A stretch of 64,000 nucleotides of DNA, taken from assembly GCA_932294295.1 (NCBI GenBank), contig OW028581.1, forward strand, positions 15,901,162-15,965,161, read 5' to 3'. Position 1 is the first letter of the stretch. Every line of letters starts with the position of its first letter. A model generated the notes under the pieces. It searched no databases, had not been told where the DNA came from, and saw nothing but the letters and a program-made list of their open reading frames with translations. The position numbers and the translations under genes are program-made. Origin of the DNA: Alitta virens. Lineage: Eukaryota > Annelida > Polychaeta > Phyllodocida > Nereididae. Positions 33,051-46,605 of this stretch are shown here, one piece after another.

Positions 33051-34446
33051 TAGTTCTCTGTTTATATTATAGATGTGGATTTTCAGCAGAGTGTCACTCA
33101 TTCCAGCCAGGTTCATCCTGTTCTGAATTGCTGTATTTTGAGTAAACCTCTGCTAAAAGTGCAAACCACCCATCATACCCTCAAAAAAATATATAGTTGA
33201 GTCAATGGCAAATAAAGAAAAGAATGCTTATCTTTTAACCATCACTTCTTTCTTGATAAACTAATTTGTTTTCATCATCAGCAAAATTTTATCAGTTAAA
33301 CAACGGATTGATATAATTCCTGCAAATGATGCATCTACATATAAGAAAATTTAATGTTTTGGAAAACTATATACTATGTATAGCTGAACCAATTTGTTTT
33401 AATATTAGACTGAAAGAAGTGATTCAGGGCTTTTTAGGATAGTGAATGACCTACGATATTGTCTGTGTTGCCCAATGCACAGAAAGATTGTGTTTCATTC
33501 AGTTGCAATGCATTTCAAGAAAAGCCCTTGTAATGTCATTCAGTCAAAACTAGTGAAAATAATCTTTGTCAATATGTATGATTTACATTCATCCAATGAT
33601 TGTCTCATGGTAACATATTTTGTAATGTGAAAATATTTCTACAAGAATCCAGCCTCAGATGAAGATATCATAGCTTCCATAAAAACATCTTGAAAGCACC
33701 TGTCAAGTCTGCTGCTACTCAACATTGTGCAACAAAGGATTGATTATATAGACAGCTCATTATGTGAAAACAAGTAATCGGACATCTTTTGTCAACTGAA
33801 ACACCACTTATTTTATTACTGTTTCATTTATTGTCATTATTTGTCCATGTACTGTTAATGGAATTATTTGACAATTTCTTTACAAGAATAACCATATGAA
33901 TTGAAGATCGCTTCGACCACAGATTGTATATTTTTGGAAGAAAGCGTAGTCAGCATTTTTTTCTTCTGAAAAACTGTAGTATGAATGCAATCTATGCAAA
34001 TTAAAAAAAATTTTAAAACCGCATTTGTAAAATTGAAAGTTTTACATTAGCTGTGCTTGTATAAGGCCATATTAATGGAAATGTCATTCAACTTGCCAAA
34101 CTTTGGCCAAGCGCAAGCACACTCCGCTTCTAATGATTAAATATAGTTTGCCATGGTAACAGATTTTTTTTTTACTTTGCCAGTGAAAGGATTGTAATGT
34201 TGACTAATTGGTGAATGTTTGCAAGAATTAAATAAGTGTGGCAAGTCAATTTGTCTTGGCTTCATCTGATATCTGCTTTGCACGGATGGTCGGTGTGATG
34301 ATAGGAAGAAATGCACCTGCTGTTTGCATTAATCATTGAAAGATTACCATAATATAATAATGGACATGTTCCTATTGCTTCTTTGATAATAAATTCTGGC
34401 ATCAAAATCACTTTCATCACCATTGAATATAGGTTTGACTGCAGCC
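33051..34446. other. Gene-free flank right of the Polinton
   Basis: No gene is seen before the first receptor gene. The promoter of that gene should be near 34200-34440, but no clear motif was found. Confidence 0.4.
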
Positions 34447-36247
34447 ATGTCTGTGCAGCCCCATTTGAAAAACAACTCGAGGAAGTTTCTTACAATGGAC
34501 TTTTACCCTACAAAGGACTTAATTTTTTCTCTGTGGTTTTTTCGCTTTTTAGGATCAAGCCATGTTTCTAAAAATGGAAACATATCACGGAAGAAATATT
34601 TGTTGCTTCTTTCATACAATATGTTAACGCTACTTGCAAAGTTATTTACAATTGTATTTTTTATTTTATTTGCATTATTCGGTCATAGTTATCATAGTAA
34701 TGATTCAAAGAGGACCATAAATTATGTACTTGATATTGTACAACAGACACAAGCAATTATTATTGCCATGATTTTATTCAAATTATCATTGAAAGGACAC
34801 TTGCAAATTCATCCTTTGGCGAGTTCCTCGAGTCAGCTAGGTAACATACTAACAGTTCCTAAGAAATGTTTGATCATTGCGACATATTTGGGGGTCACTT
34901 TGGTAGTTCTTTATCAAGTTTGTGTTGACTTGACTGACTTTTGGAAGAAGAAATCCTTCTGCTATTTTGATAATAATGATCACAATTTTAACTTCACAAA
35001 AAGACAGATATTCTTCACGTGCACTTATAGAACAATTTTAGCTGTTACAGAACCATCTTCAAATATACAGATTTTTGTTATTCCATTGTATTTCTTCATT
35101 TGGTGTTATGTCCTTGCTCTGCACTTCGATCAGATTTTTCACAAGTTGGCAAAAATGGAAGAAAATGCAAATGGCAAGGTAATACTTAAGGAAATTTATT
35201 ATAATTATTGTGGCTTGTGTGACATTGTGCACGAGTATTGTAAAATCTATGGTGAAACTATGGCGGTCAGCATGGGGGCACAGATAGTGCTCATCACTCT
35301 GCTTGGTTATATGGCATGTCATGGGACAATCTATGGCATTGTGATGGAGGTTCATTTAAATACCTTTTCTTTTTGGTAGGCCAAAAAGCCTTTAGTACTT
35401 CTTCAGCCTTTAGTACTTCTTCAGCGAGCAAAACGTTATCCAGTTTCAGAAGATATGAAGGAGATATTGCAGGTTAGCAGATAAAATCATGAAATAACAA
35501 ATTAATTAATGATATGAAAATCTGAACTTTGGGCCGTTCACTCTATGCATGTTTATTCCGTTTTGTTATTATTATAAATTTTTTTTTCAATTAGAATCAA
35601 TGCCTAAATACATTCCTCAGAATAAATTTTCTGCCCTACTGGGTGCCTAATTTCTAAAATTTGTGCATGATGTGGTTTTGGGAAGGTTTGTATTGTTCCT
35701 TGAATGACAGGTTCTTATTGTTTGTAATTCTCAAAAGGAATAATAGTTATGTTCATTGCATTTCAAGGACTTTGAGGGAGAAGTTAATAACTTTTCTGGA
35801 GTGAATATAATGGGTTTTATGGAAATTAACAAGCCAAACAGCTTAACAGTAAGTAAAATGACACAATTAAATTATCATAAGTGTTTCATTGCATTTAAGA
35901 CAGTTTCGCTCTGACATATATAATATGGTTGTCAATACTTGAAATGGATCCAAAGTTGACTTCACTGTTTGGTTCCCAATATCAAGGAGATGGTGCACAA
36001 TAAATCACTGCAATTTCAGCATTAGTAAGGCATTAATTTCCTAGCTAAGTCTTAATTAGTTGAATCAAATGATTATTCATATATTGGTATATTTGTTAGA
36101 AATTCCTCAAATCAAACTACAGTAGTGAAGTCTTTGAATTGGTCCTGAGTAAATATTGACTACTGTTTTTCGATGGTTTATTTTCAGATTTTTGGTGTCA
36201 TTATTACATATTTCTTTTTGATACTTCAGTTTAGACCAGATGTATAG
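34447..36247 (+). pseudogene. Gustatory-receptor-like gene 1, damaged
   Basis: Exon 1 begins at ATG 34447 (MSVQPHLKNNSRK); an in-frame TTG at 34423 is less likely as a start. It encodes several membrane segments and the HEYCKIYGETMAVSMGAQIV region. Further exons are 35380-35472, 35768-35848 and 36188-36247, the last ending TYFFLILQF close to the stop. A TYhhhhhQF end is the mark of the insect gustatory receptor superfamily, whose relatives occur in other invertebrates. Against gene 2 about 27 residues before the first intron are missing, and only about 30 bp separate exon 1 from the next acceptor. A deletion took the end of exon 1 and most of the intron. Exon 2 also has a 15-bp tandem duplication. 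Confidence 0.75.
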
Positions 36248-36973
36248 ATCTTCAAACAGAAGATGTGAAGACATATTACTTTATAAGAATTTTTTAAGTT
36301 ACATCTGTATATCATGGAATCATAGACTTAATGAAGTTGGCTTTATTATTACTCATTGTGGTGTAATATTCTGATACATTTTCAGTTCATTAATGACAGA
36401 AACAATGAAGCTTATGTAAGTGTCTGCATAAAAACAAAAATGCAATGCATTCAGCATGTATCTTAGATTTACCAGGTATGCTGTAGAATACAATCAAATT
36501 AATGTCAAACAAAGACTCAAATTCACTAATGGGAATTAATAGTTCCCTGCAAATAAAGCCTAATGGTGGTAGAAGACAAATTGTGATAGCTTGTATCTAC
36601 GTTTCATAATAGATGACTAACTGTGGAGTTGGCAAAAGTACATTAACAAAGTAAACAAATGAGATGTGAAATACCAGCCATAATGCATAATTTCTCAAAC
36701 AACTGTTCCGTTTAGTTGAAGTCAATAAAACAAAAATATGCCTATGTGTTTACTTTAACAAAACTAATTAATGTTGACATTTGGCCATTGGCATTGCTTG
36801 AACTATCGTGAAATAAAAACACAATAAAAGTCTTGCTCTTCATTGCTCTACACTTCGCTACATATAACAACCAAGGGAAAACACAATCTATGGATTACTT
36901 TTCATGGACTAATGTACAACTTATCATATGTGAATTACATCGATGTTGTTCAGTTGCCAAATGGGATTTTCTA

Positions 36974-37160
36974 GTACTGTGGTATGTCCTGGGTAGAAAT
37001 CAGATGCCACTTTGGCACCTTCGGAGAAAATTATTTATTGGCTACAAACAAAATGGCCACTGGCTGAATGTAGAATACCCTTAACTTCTTTATTATTGGT
37101 TGTCCAATGGTGCCAAAATGGCACCCAGCTGGTTTCTGTCCAGGACATGCCATAGTGCAA
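36974..37160. repeat. Inverted repeat, MITE-like hairpin
   Basis: GTGGTATGTCCTGGGTAGAA..GCCACTTTGGCACC at 36980-37019 is the diverged inverse of GGTGCCAAAATGGCACCCAG..GTCCAGGACATGCC at 37109-37152. The arms lie between the two receptor genes. No coding capacity is seen. Confidence 0.65.
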
Positions 37161-37490
37161 GAATCAACCTTTAAACATCATCCGTACCACCAAACTTGAT
37201 TTTCTAAAATTTACTTTAATAATATCAGGCAATGAATTTACCTTTCCAAGATGCTACTATTTATGCAGACTAAGACGTCAAGAAGACATTGACAGGCCGC
37301 ATAAATGCTAATATCTCCTGAAGGCAAATTCACTCATTTTAAAAAGTTAGGAATAGATACCTTCATATTGGTAAGGAGAAAGGATTGACCAATGTCTCAG
37401 GTCTTAACTAATAGGTATTGACAACTTCATCTTGGAATCGCTACTTGAGTCAAAAATCTTACTGGATTTTCTTCAACTTTGGTGAAAACA

Positions 37491-39696
37491 ATGTGTGTAA
37501 GCCAAGAGGTCCAGGAAACACACACTGACAACATGTCTGGAATGTGTTGTATCAAAGATATTTATCCTACCAAGGATTTGATAAGTTCTCTTTGGTTTCT
37601 CCGTTTCCTTGGATTAAGCCATTTTTGCAAAACTGACACCATATCATGGAAGAAATACTTGTTCTTTCTGATATACAATGTTCTCGTCATCACTTTAGAA
37701 ATTTCTGCATTTGTACTTGTTTTTGTGATTTTGATTTTGAAACTAAACCATAACGGACTAAATTCGAAGAAGACAATGAGTGATTTTGTGCAAGTTTTTT
37801 TTCAATTGCAAACAATTGCCAATTCTTTTGTGTTGCTGTTAATGTCCAGAAAAGGTCTACTTCAGTTTGATTCCAAAAGAAAGGGCAATTTAAAAACAAG
37901 AGTTCTAACCAGACCGAAGTTCGTTTTAACAATCATTGTATATGTGATAATTGTTGCACTGGGACTTTTCCAGCTTGTCGAGGTCGTACATGTACCATTG
38001 AAATATTCTAATAGCACAGGTATTGGTAAAAATGTTTCGAGTACTGTGACTTATATAATGTGGTTGGGCAAGCCTCTTCAAGGATTTGTGGATATGATCG
38101 GATTCTCCATTACTATGGGTCTGGCTATTTTCTTCTTTATTTGGAGTTACGTTCTTGGGCTTCATTTTGAACAACTTTTCGACAAGATTGTAAATCTAAA
38201 AAATCAGGCCGTAGACAAAGAGAAACTGAAGGAGATATATGGCACATATTGTAATCTTTGCGATACTGTGCATGAATATTCAAAGTGTTATGGACCAGCG
38301 ATGGCAGTGTCCGCAATTGGAGGAATAGCATTAATTTCGGTCATTGGCTACATGGCTTTAAACAAGGCAATGTTTGGCAACTATTATGTGTATATTTCTT
38401 TAGTAACCGGACAAATTTGTTTGGTGACATTTTTGTATGGCAATGTACTTCTTCTTGACAGGGTAAGTACTCCTTTATTTCAATAATTTGTGCTCACAAG
38501 GATTCAGACTAAATAATACATATAACTTCATTTGACATTTTTAAAACAATGCAACATAAGTTGGAATGAGACCTCGTAAAGATCATATCATGGCTGTTGT
38601 AAAGGGTTCACCTGTAAAGTATGTTTCTTTGTTCCATCTCAGTAAAAGCAAATGGATTGGAACAATCATGCCACGTCTGATTTGTAGAATTCAGGTAAAT
38701 TGTAATGATATTTTCCACATGAATAAGTTGAATATTTTTTTTCTTTACAGGCCAAGAAACCGCTGGTGTTTCTGACAAAGGCCAGCCGTTATCCTGCATC
38801 AGAAGAAATTAGACAGCTCTTACAGGTTTGTTGAGTTGTTCGTCTACCATTTAAGTTACATTGCTATTTGAGATACTTCTGCTAAATTAATTATTAAAAC
38901 AAGCATGACATTCTTTCTTTCTGTTTCTAGGATTTCAAAGAAGAGGTTTTGGGCTTTTCTGGTGTGACTATTCTGGGTTTCATGGATATTAACAAACCAA
39001 ACAGCATGGCAGTGAGTATCCTATCCTATTCTATCTCCTATCTTCCTACTTATGCCATGGGCCACCATGTTTGTCGTTCTTGTGACAGCATCAGTAGGCT
39101 ATTGTACTACATGTTTTTCCAATTCATAACGTAATGCATTCATTTGTTTGTATGGTTTTCTTGCTAGCCATACTTATATATCCAATGATCCATTCCTGAG
39201 TCAGACATTAAAGACCTTATAGGTTAATAGGTCATTAATTTCCACTACCCCTATACCCTTATATGGTTTTTTTCATTTTATTTACTATTAATCCTCTGAT
39301 TACTGCTTTCTGTTCAGATGTCCATAATATGTATTTCTTCTTTATTATTGTTCTCAATAGTACATTTATATCACAACCTAAATCACTCCCCCTGGGACGC
39401 CATGATTAGGCCATATTTTCCAAAGAAGAATTTTTAATCATTCTTTAAAGAGCATGAAACGTTCTAGTCCTGTCTGTTTGAAGACAGAAATATTCCTTTT
39501 GAAAAAATCCCACCCCTTGTCTCGTCACTTCAAACTTTTAAGAATTGAAAAAATTAATCAAGTCTTTGGATTATATTTGTTTCAAGACTAATACAACCCT
39601 TATATATCTCATTTAAAATTTCTCTCCTCATTTCAGATTGTTGGCGCTGTTATAACTTATTACTTTCTGATATTGTCATTCAGACCAGCTGTGTGA
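37491..39696 (+). CDS. Gustatory-receptor-like gene 2 (seven-transmembrane)
   Basis: Exons: 37491-38462, 38751-38825, 38931-39011 and 39637-39696, all joined in phase 0 with good splice borders. The start is the ATG at 37491 (MCVSQEVQ); a second ATG at 37536 just before the conserved IYPTKDLISSLWFLRFLG is an alternative. The protein is about 395 residues with about seven hydrophobic segments, one of them (LVTGQICLVTFLYGNVLLL) missing from gene 1. It ends TYYFLILSFRPAV, close to the gustatory receptor motif. Exon number and phases match gene 1, so the two arose by tandem duplication. It is likely a plasma-membrane chemoreceptor or ligand-gated channel; the ligand is unknown. No lesion is seen. 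Confidence 0.8.
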
Positions 39697-40199
39697 TTTT
39701 ACGTGAACGATTTTCAAGACTCTGATGAAAACATGTGGAACACCAAATATTATAATGCTTTGTCGACATTTCATCATATATACAAAGACTATACTTTATA
39801 TACAATGCGTAAGGCCGGCTGCAATATAAGCTTGCATGATCATTTTTGTTAAAGCTAGGGGAAAGTAGGAAAAAAGTGAAACATACCTAATATACTTTAT
39901 TGTTAGTTCTGTTTATTATATTATAGTTAGTACCATAATGCCATGGCATTACAAGATTTAATGCACTAATTAGCTTACAAGAAATACAAACTGAGGACTT
40001 AAACTCAGTGATTGTACATATAGAATGTTCTTAATACATCATTCAACTAGCAACATCTTTCTTTTTAATGATTAGAGCAGTGTCGCAACCTCTGTCCAAT
40101 ATATGTAAAGATAAAACATCTTCCAATGCAAGTAAACAGCAAATGGACATGGATACTGATATAATAATATAAACCAATGATAATTTCGGTTGATACTAC

Positions 40200-43100
40200 C
40201 TAAAATAGTCTCTCATTGGAGTCTTTAAAATATTCGAAGAATTCAGGCATAGCTTCTTTGATATCATCCTCTGTAATTCCATAATCACTTATAGAACCAT
40301 GCTGATGTTTTCCATGTTTGTTTTGATGATTTTCAGCCATGTGGCGCTTCATTTTTGCAGCAACCTCTGTTGGCAAATCCATGTTAAAATGAGAATAAAT
40401 CTTCCTCACCGCCTCCAGTGGATCTTTCATTAATTCTGTGTAGCCCAGACAGACAAGGGAGTCCTAGAAATGTTGATTGTTTGTCCAATAAAAGCCATTA
40501 CATAAAACAATGTTTATACTCACTGCTTTTCATTATGAGTAAAAGTGCTGATACTGCCCTTTTAAAATTAAATTATGAATCTAATTGACTTATCCATTTT
40601 TTTATTTTAGATTATGTAGCATTACTTTTGACTTATGTGGAAGTTTAGCCACTTGTAGGCAACATAACTGCAAATTCACAGATCATTTCTACCACTTGCT
40701 GTGAAAGTGCATATATTTAACTTACTTTGGGAATTTCCTTGAATGTGCTGATACCCCTGGCACTAGAGTACTTGTAGATATCCAAGCAAAGCTTCCCAAT
40801 GTACTTTTGGTCAACAGGAAATCCACCTATTTTGACACCCTGAAATATTTACCAAATTTATTCAAACCCTGATAATAATTTAATCAGAACATCCATAACA
40901 TACTCAAATGCCACACCAGATTAGGTTAACATGTTTTTATATCTGGCGTCTAGACCTATGACACAATAGATCTATAACTGATATGGTTTGTCAAAATGCC
41001 AGATATATATCTTGGTTACAACTTCCAAAGTTTATAAATTAAAGATTTAGGCATAATTGAACTTGTAAATATGTAGTATTACTGCAGTAAAGAAAGTAAA
41101 GACATCGCTAGATATCTATAGATATCTGGCAACTTGTGTGTGTGTTATTGTTTAATGCCTCATCAGCACCTGAATGGGCTATGTAGAGGCTCATATCTGG
41201 CAACGTGAACAATATTAGCAGTAGACCATTCAACAATAACTGATCTGCTTAGTTGCCATCATGGAGCCATCAGAAGGTTCTCAATGGTCCCAATATCATG
41301 TACATTGACAGCTACTGCTAATATTGTTCACGTTGCCAGATATCTATTCTTTTTTTTTTAAAGAATTTTCTTGTTAAGTCAAAAAGGCATGTTATATGAT
41401 TGTGGCAAATTGAGACAAATAAAACTAATTAACCCTTACTGTTGCAAATAATGAACATGAAGATGAAAGCATTGTGCTGACATTCCTGTAAGTGAAGACA
41501 AACTTTGCTCGGGGCATCGCTTGTCTGTATAGGTCCAAGTTGACAAGGTGTATTGGACATTTTAATAGAAGTCTTGGTCCATCCTCTAAGTCTGTAACAT
41601 GAAAAAATGTACACTTGCAGATACAACGGTGTCTGTAAAAAGATTTTAAACACATACTATATTAAGCTCATAAAATAATAGAAAACAGATTAGGGGTCAC
41701 TAAAAGGTGTTTTTTGATAGATGATAGGTGGGGCATTGGTGGGGCACTGTGGGCCCTCAGTGGCGTTTTTCCAAACAATGGGTGGCAGCATTTTCTTTCA
41801 TCTAGTGCCACTTACTTTAGTTCCCGATACGAGCACTAGGTGGCTTCAACTGACGTCACCAGTAAGTTCTTAATTAATTTTCATATTTTAGTAGAATCAA
41901 TATCACGAATATGACAAATAAACAGATGATAAACCAGGTAATTAGCAATAGCAGTACAACGATAGTTAAAGATAGAGGTATATTAGGTACTTTCATCACA
42001 TGAAACATAAACAGCTATATTTTCTTACTTTTATAGAAGATGCACTGCAAACATTTTCTGTAGAAGTCAAACATGCTCTTTATATGTTCCTTGGAAGCAT
42101 TCATCATGAACTCATTGTACTTTTGCATAGCAGGATAGGAGGCATCTCCTATTTCCATGAAGTAGTTATTTGTGATGATCAGGCATTCCTCAGGCAGGTC
42201 TGCTCTTATGTCATGGATGGCCTTCAGTTCATCCATTCCAGGAATCATGGTTAGGAACATATCTATGGAACATAATGTTAGCAATAAATGATAGATTCAC
42301 AAACACATTTGAAAATTCAGAAACTCTCTCATAAGTCTGAATGTGCACTTTTTTTGTCAGTTTTCTCCAAAACTCTATTTGTTGTGTATATATCGGCATT
42401 CTACCTTGAACCAGTATGACACAATTACATAAGTCTCTCTCCTGCCTCTCTTCTTTTTCTATTTGATTTGTATTATCAATCACCAAACAATGTATTAACC
42501 TTTTAAATCTATGTCAAAATTACTCCAACGGAGGTGAAAACTTTTACCCATATTGCTATAATATGTATACTCTTTATTAGTAAAGTTATTTTCCAGAAGC
42601 TGTTCTACTCTGCTTGGGAATTAACCTTACTCCATGCAAAGGTAAATTTGCTCTCCGTAGCAGTATAGTCATTTGCTGGGGTGATATTTGACATAGGGCT
42701 GCGATCCACTTGTTAGGGTAACCTACTCCATTTTGTGAAAAGAGATCATTGGCATTAGCCAGTCTCTTTCAATCTTTCAACAACACAGAATAAAATAATA
42801 AGAAAATCCTTTTAAGAAAGGATTTATTCCAGTATTTTGTGATGAGTGAAGGATTTTAAACACCTCTATGATAAAATCTGTACTGAGTTGGGATTTTCAG
42901 ATCAGATTCAGTCATTGAGCTCTTTAGGATGGGTTTCACTATAGCATAGATCGCCACAACTTAAGTAATGATAAAAGGGGAAAGTTTTTTTAAGCCTCAT
43001 ATGGTATCCCTTCCACCCTATCAGATTTCAAATTATTGATTACCTTTTGCAATTCTGCTCTTGAGATTTCATTGTCTAATATTGAGTATAATGTGTTAAT

Positions 43101-45480
43101 TAGGTACACAATTTAATACAGACCCTTCTATATAATTCTGGTTTCACGTCTTAATGGCCAAGGCCACCGGAATGAGAAGGTAGCACTCCACAGAGACTGA
43201 GGACACTCAGAAGGCTTCTGATTGGATGAAAGCAGTCACCGGCCTGTTCAGTGACAGACACAGGTATTTCAGTTTTCATACAAATTGAGTTCAGGACTTG
43301 GTCATACTGGGTAGCTGGGCATTTGCTGGTTTTTGGTGGATTTTGCTACCTTCTTATTAGAATGTTTTGTATCGCTAGCTGACGTCTGTGGAGAAATGTT
43401 TTTTTTTGCTTACCCATCTTTTGCTGTACCATTTTGTACCTCTCACACTCCCTCCAGTTGTCAGGGCGACCAGGAGGGCAAGGTACTAACATCTCCCACA
43501 TCATGGGAGAGATGAGGCGAGGGTCACTTGATAGTAGCCTCTGAAGCATTGACGTGCCAGATCTTGGCAATCCTATGATCACTATTGGATCATCTATTGG
43601 TGTCTGTAAGTTTAAGAGAAATAACTACAGTATAGTACTACTGCTAAGGCATAAAGCAATCTTTATTTTACATGGATCAGAGTTAGAACAAGTAACGCAA
43701 GCACAAGTGCTTTTTATCCACAAAAAGTTTAAGTTAAGATAAGTGCACTTTGTAAAATAGTAATGAGTTTAATTTACACAACACATTCCCGCACAAAATT
43801 TACCAATGCTACTTCAAAATCACAGAGGCACTCCACACTTTTAATTGCTAACACGGTAGTTCTAAAGATAAGAGCCATAATGGGTAAGACTGTTTTTACC
43901 ATTTGTACAGTTTTGAATAAGGAAGGTAAAAGCTCATCCTTGTCCCTCATTGCATGGTTATGTTTCTTTTTCTGTGACAATGATTGGTATAGAGTGCTGA
44001 TCTCTTGGATTTCTGTAACCGACTTTGATAATTGCTTCCTAAGTCATTTAATATTATCCTCAGAACTTTTTCATGAACTTTTATGTGTCTGTTATAGAGT
44101 AAAATGCAATGACCAACAACAACTACCACTCTGCTACTTTTACTACTGGAAGTTTAAAATCTGTTGTTCCCCGGAAACGAGGGTTGGATGACTTTTCGAT
44201 CTTCATTCATTGCGCCTTGATTGAGGTCTAGTGTATCGCTGAGGTCTCTTTGCTACTGTTGTCCCTCCAACACTAAGTTGCTAAACATTCTGTGTCATTA
44301 CTGATAGACCACTTTGTACCTATATTGACAGAGGCTTGAAAAAAGGCAACATGGAATCATATTTTGAGAATTAACGTAACTTCATACCTTTAGGATGTCT
44401 GGATTTCTGATAATTTCTTTCCTCACAAGTGTTCTAGTTTTGGCATATCGTCTGTCAGAATAATATGAATTTAAATAATAACCTGGTTTGGTGAACATTT
44501 TTGTATGTACATTTGTTTAATGAAACAAAATGACATACACTTAGCCGAAAAAGAATAAACATTAATTAAATTGTGAAAGCAACTGTTGATTTCTTCTTTT
44601 TCTTTTTCTTTTGGCTCAGTTTTGAATGTATACAGCCTCCTGTACATTGTAATAGAATAGCATAATTTTCTGATTAAAGTCTCACATCAACTATACAAAG
44701 AATACTGTAAAACGCCTATTAAAAAAGCAGACCCAATCAAAAAGGCTAATGATGAGAATATGTAACATCTAGCTGTGAGACACATGTCATTTTTGCAATC
44801 ATATTTACCAATAAGATCGGATAAACCACAACAGCATCATTAAAACTGTGAAACATTGTAAGCACTTTGGTAAAATAAAAAAGATATAGCATGTAGGCTT
44901 TATTTATAGACTTAATAGCCCTGCACATATCAATGTCATATCATAATATGTCCACCACAATAAAGTAACCCTACAATATGACTGCAGTACTACTTAAAAT
45001 GCTCCACATTGAAAGGTTTTTTTTAAGCTAGGTATATTATCATCCTTACCTCGATCCCTAAAGATTAGAATGCACAAGCCTGGTTGGAAAAACAAGGGCT
45101 ATGATGGTGTATTCAACCGCATAATTATACCCACTTTTGGTATATATAATTGCCCATTATTGATCATTCATTCATCCCTACCTAAATTTGTCCAGCATCA
45201 TTCCCCTCTGCATGCCATTAATGTTCTTGTAGCTATTCAGACCATCAAGAGCAATTTTTAATGGATCCATGAAATCACTCCTCAATGCCTCTTCTTTTTC
45301 TGGTGCATTTAATCCTTTAATAACATTTTCTGTGGTCATTGGTAACATTTCCCATCCAATGGCTTTTAAAGTTTTGTGGATGTAATTGAACAGTTTCAAT
45401 AATATTCCAATCATCCACATTTTCCAGCATGTCATGTTGTTTGTTGTGATGTTAACTTTAATGTGATATGGGTATAGCAC
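40200..45480 (-). CDS. Sulfotransferase of the bacterial-like Sulfotransfer_3 type, seven exons
   Basis: Exons on the minus strand: 45480-45182, 44451-44388, 43603-43414, 42262-42029, 41591-41440, 40839-40726 and 40466-40200. All phases agree, giving about 439 residues. The PAPS-binding loop is IVIIGLPRSGTSMLQRLL, followed by SSDPRLISPMMWE. The middle has LLLKCPIHLVNLD and AKFVFTYRN, the usual second PAPS contact region. The end has ELMKDPLEAVRKIYSHF and a C-terminal NKHGKHQHGSISDYGI motif, as in bacterial-like sulfotransferases found in many animals. It would move a sulfate from PAPS to an unknown acceptor. The start is uncertain: a hydrophobic MWMIGILLKLF could be the true N-terminus and act as a membrane anchor. 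No lesion is seen. Confidence 0.85.
41207..41343. repeat. MITE-like element with perfect 32-bp inverted repeats
   Basis: ATATCTGGCAACGTGAACAA with its continuation to TAGCAGTAG is perfectly inverted at the other end (CTACTGCTAATATTGTTCAC and onward). The interior is about 75 bp. It sits in the intron between the last-but-two exons of the sulfotransferase. Confidence 0.85.
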
Positions 45481-45977
45481 ACTACTTATTTATATGTGGC
45501 ATGAGAATATAGGACATGTCACACAAGTGTACTTAACAGTAAAAGAGTTCACATGTCCTACCAAGCTGCACACGAAGTATTCAAACAAACACAAGCTAAT
45601 TGTAATTTGTATGTTGTATATTTATTCATGGGTAATATTTTCCAATATCTGATTGACATTTATCAGTCATCATTAAAAAAGGTTGAGTAACAAAGAAAGC
45701 AAAGAAAGCATAAATTTATATCAAAATCTAACAATTTCTTGCACTGTTTATCATATTTATAGGCTGCAAAGGTTGCAAGTCCCAGATCTGGCCATAACAG
45801 ATAACATACCCGGCTGCCCCTCCCCCCCCCCCCATGCTAATTGTTTTTTGTCATTTCCTCGATTAATATTATATCTATGGCATTGTTCTTGGCCTGATAA
45901 GATGTATCTATGACAGAAGCATTCGTGGATAATTAGCTAAAACCGGCCATGACGTATAGTTTCGAACTTTTGTGCCA
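45481..45977. other. Gene-free stretch upstream of the sulfotransferase
   Basis: No coding sequence is seen. The sulfotransferase promoter and any 5' non-coding exon should lie here. A run of ten C occurs near 45823. Confidence 0.4.
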
Positions 45978-46160
45978 TGAAAGTTGAAACTTTCGTGTTA
46001 CGAAAGTAGGTACTTTCTTGGTACGAAAGTTGATACTTTCATGGTACGAAAGATGGTACTTTCATACCACAAAAGTTGGAAGTTTCTTGGGGCAAAAGTA
46101 GGACTTTCTAGGGGTGAAAGTGGGACTTTCTTGGGGCAAAATTGGGACTGTCGTGGTGCG
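45978..46160. repeat. Minisatellite of 23-bp hairpin units
   Basis: About eight units of the type GAAAGTTGAAACTTTCGTGG occur in tandem. Most units contain an inverted pair, GAAAGT....ACTTTC, so each could fold into a six-base-pair stem. The units drift progressively to the right (GAAAGTGGGACTTTC). Confidence 0.85.
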
Positions 46161-46605
46161 AAGCGGTCTCCCCACGAAACCATGAGACCGCGAAATGAAC
46201 TGTTCGGCCACCATAGTACTCTCATAATTTCACCAAGCAATTTAGGACTACATTTCCTTACAAAACTTTACCCTATCTCATAAAATATATTGATGCAGCA
46301 ATCTACACACAGATATTACAGAATTTTGTCTTTATTTTGGTATATGTGGCATAATTTTAGGTTTTAAAGCAAGTGAGCAACTTCACTTCTTCACCTCTCT
46401 GTTCTCAATTTCAAGCAATCTGCCATGCAGTGGATTTCAGATATATTAACCTCAACCAGTACCCCATGATTTAGGTTGAATTGTAATAAAACTATTGCAC
46501 ATAATATTACGCCGGGTTGGACACAATTTAGTTGGTAATTGTTGGTTGATAAAAAACGGTACAAAAAAAAAAAAAAGCAGGTTATTTTTACACCTGAAAC
46601 ATTTA

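Noticed and set aside
43763..44191. 142-codon open frame on the plus strand
   Set aside because: It lies in a sulfotransferase intron and has no start context, domain or splice support.
45978..46160. CRISPR-like array
   Set aside because: Units are contiguous and drifting with no unique spacers, and the genome is eukaryotic.
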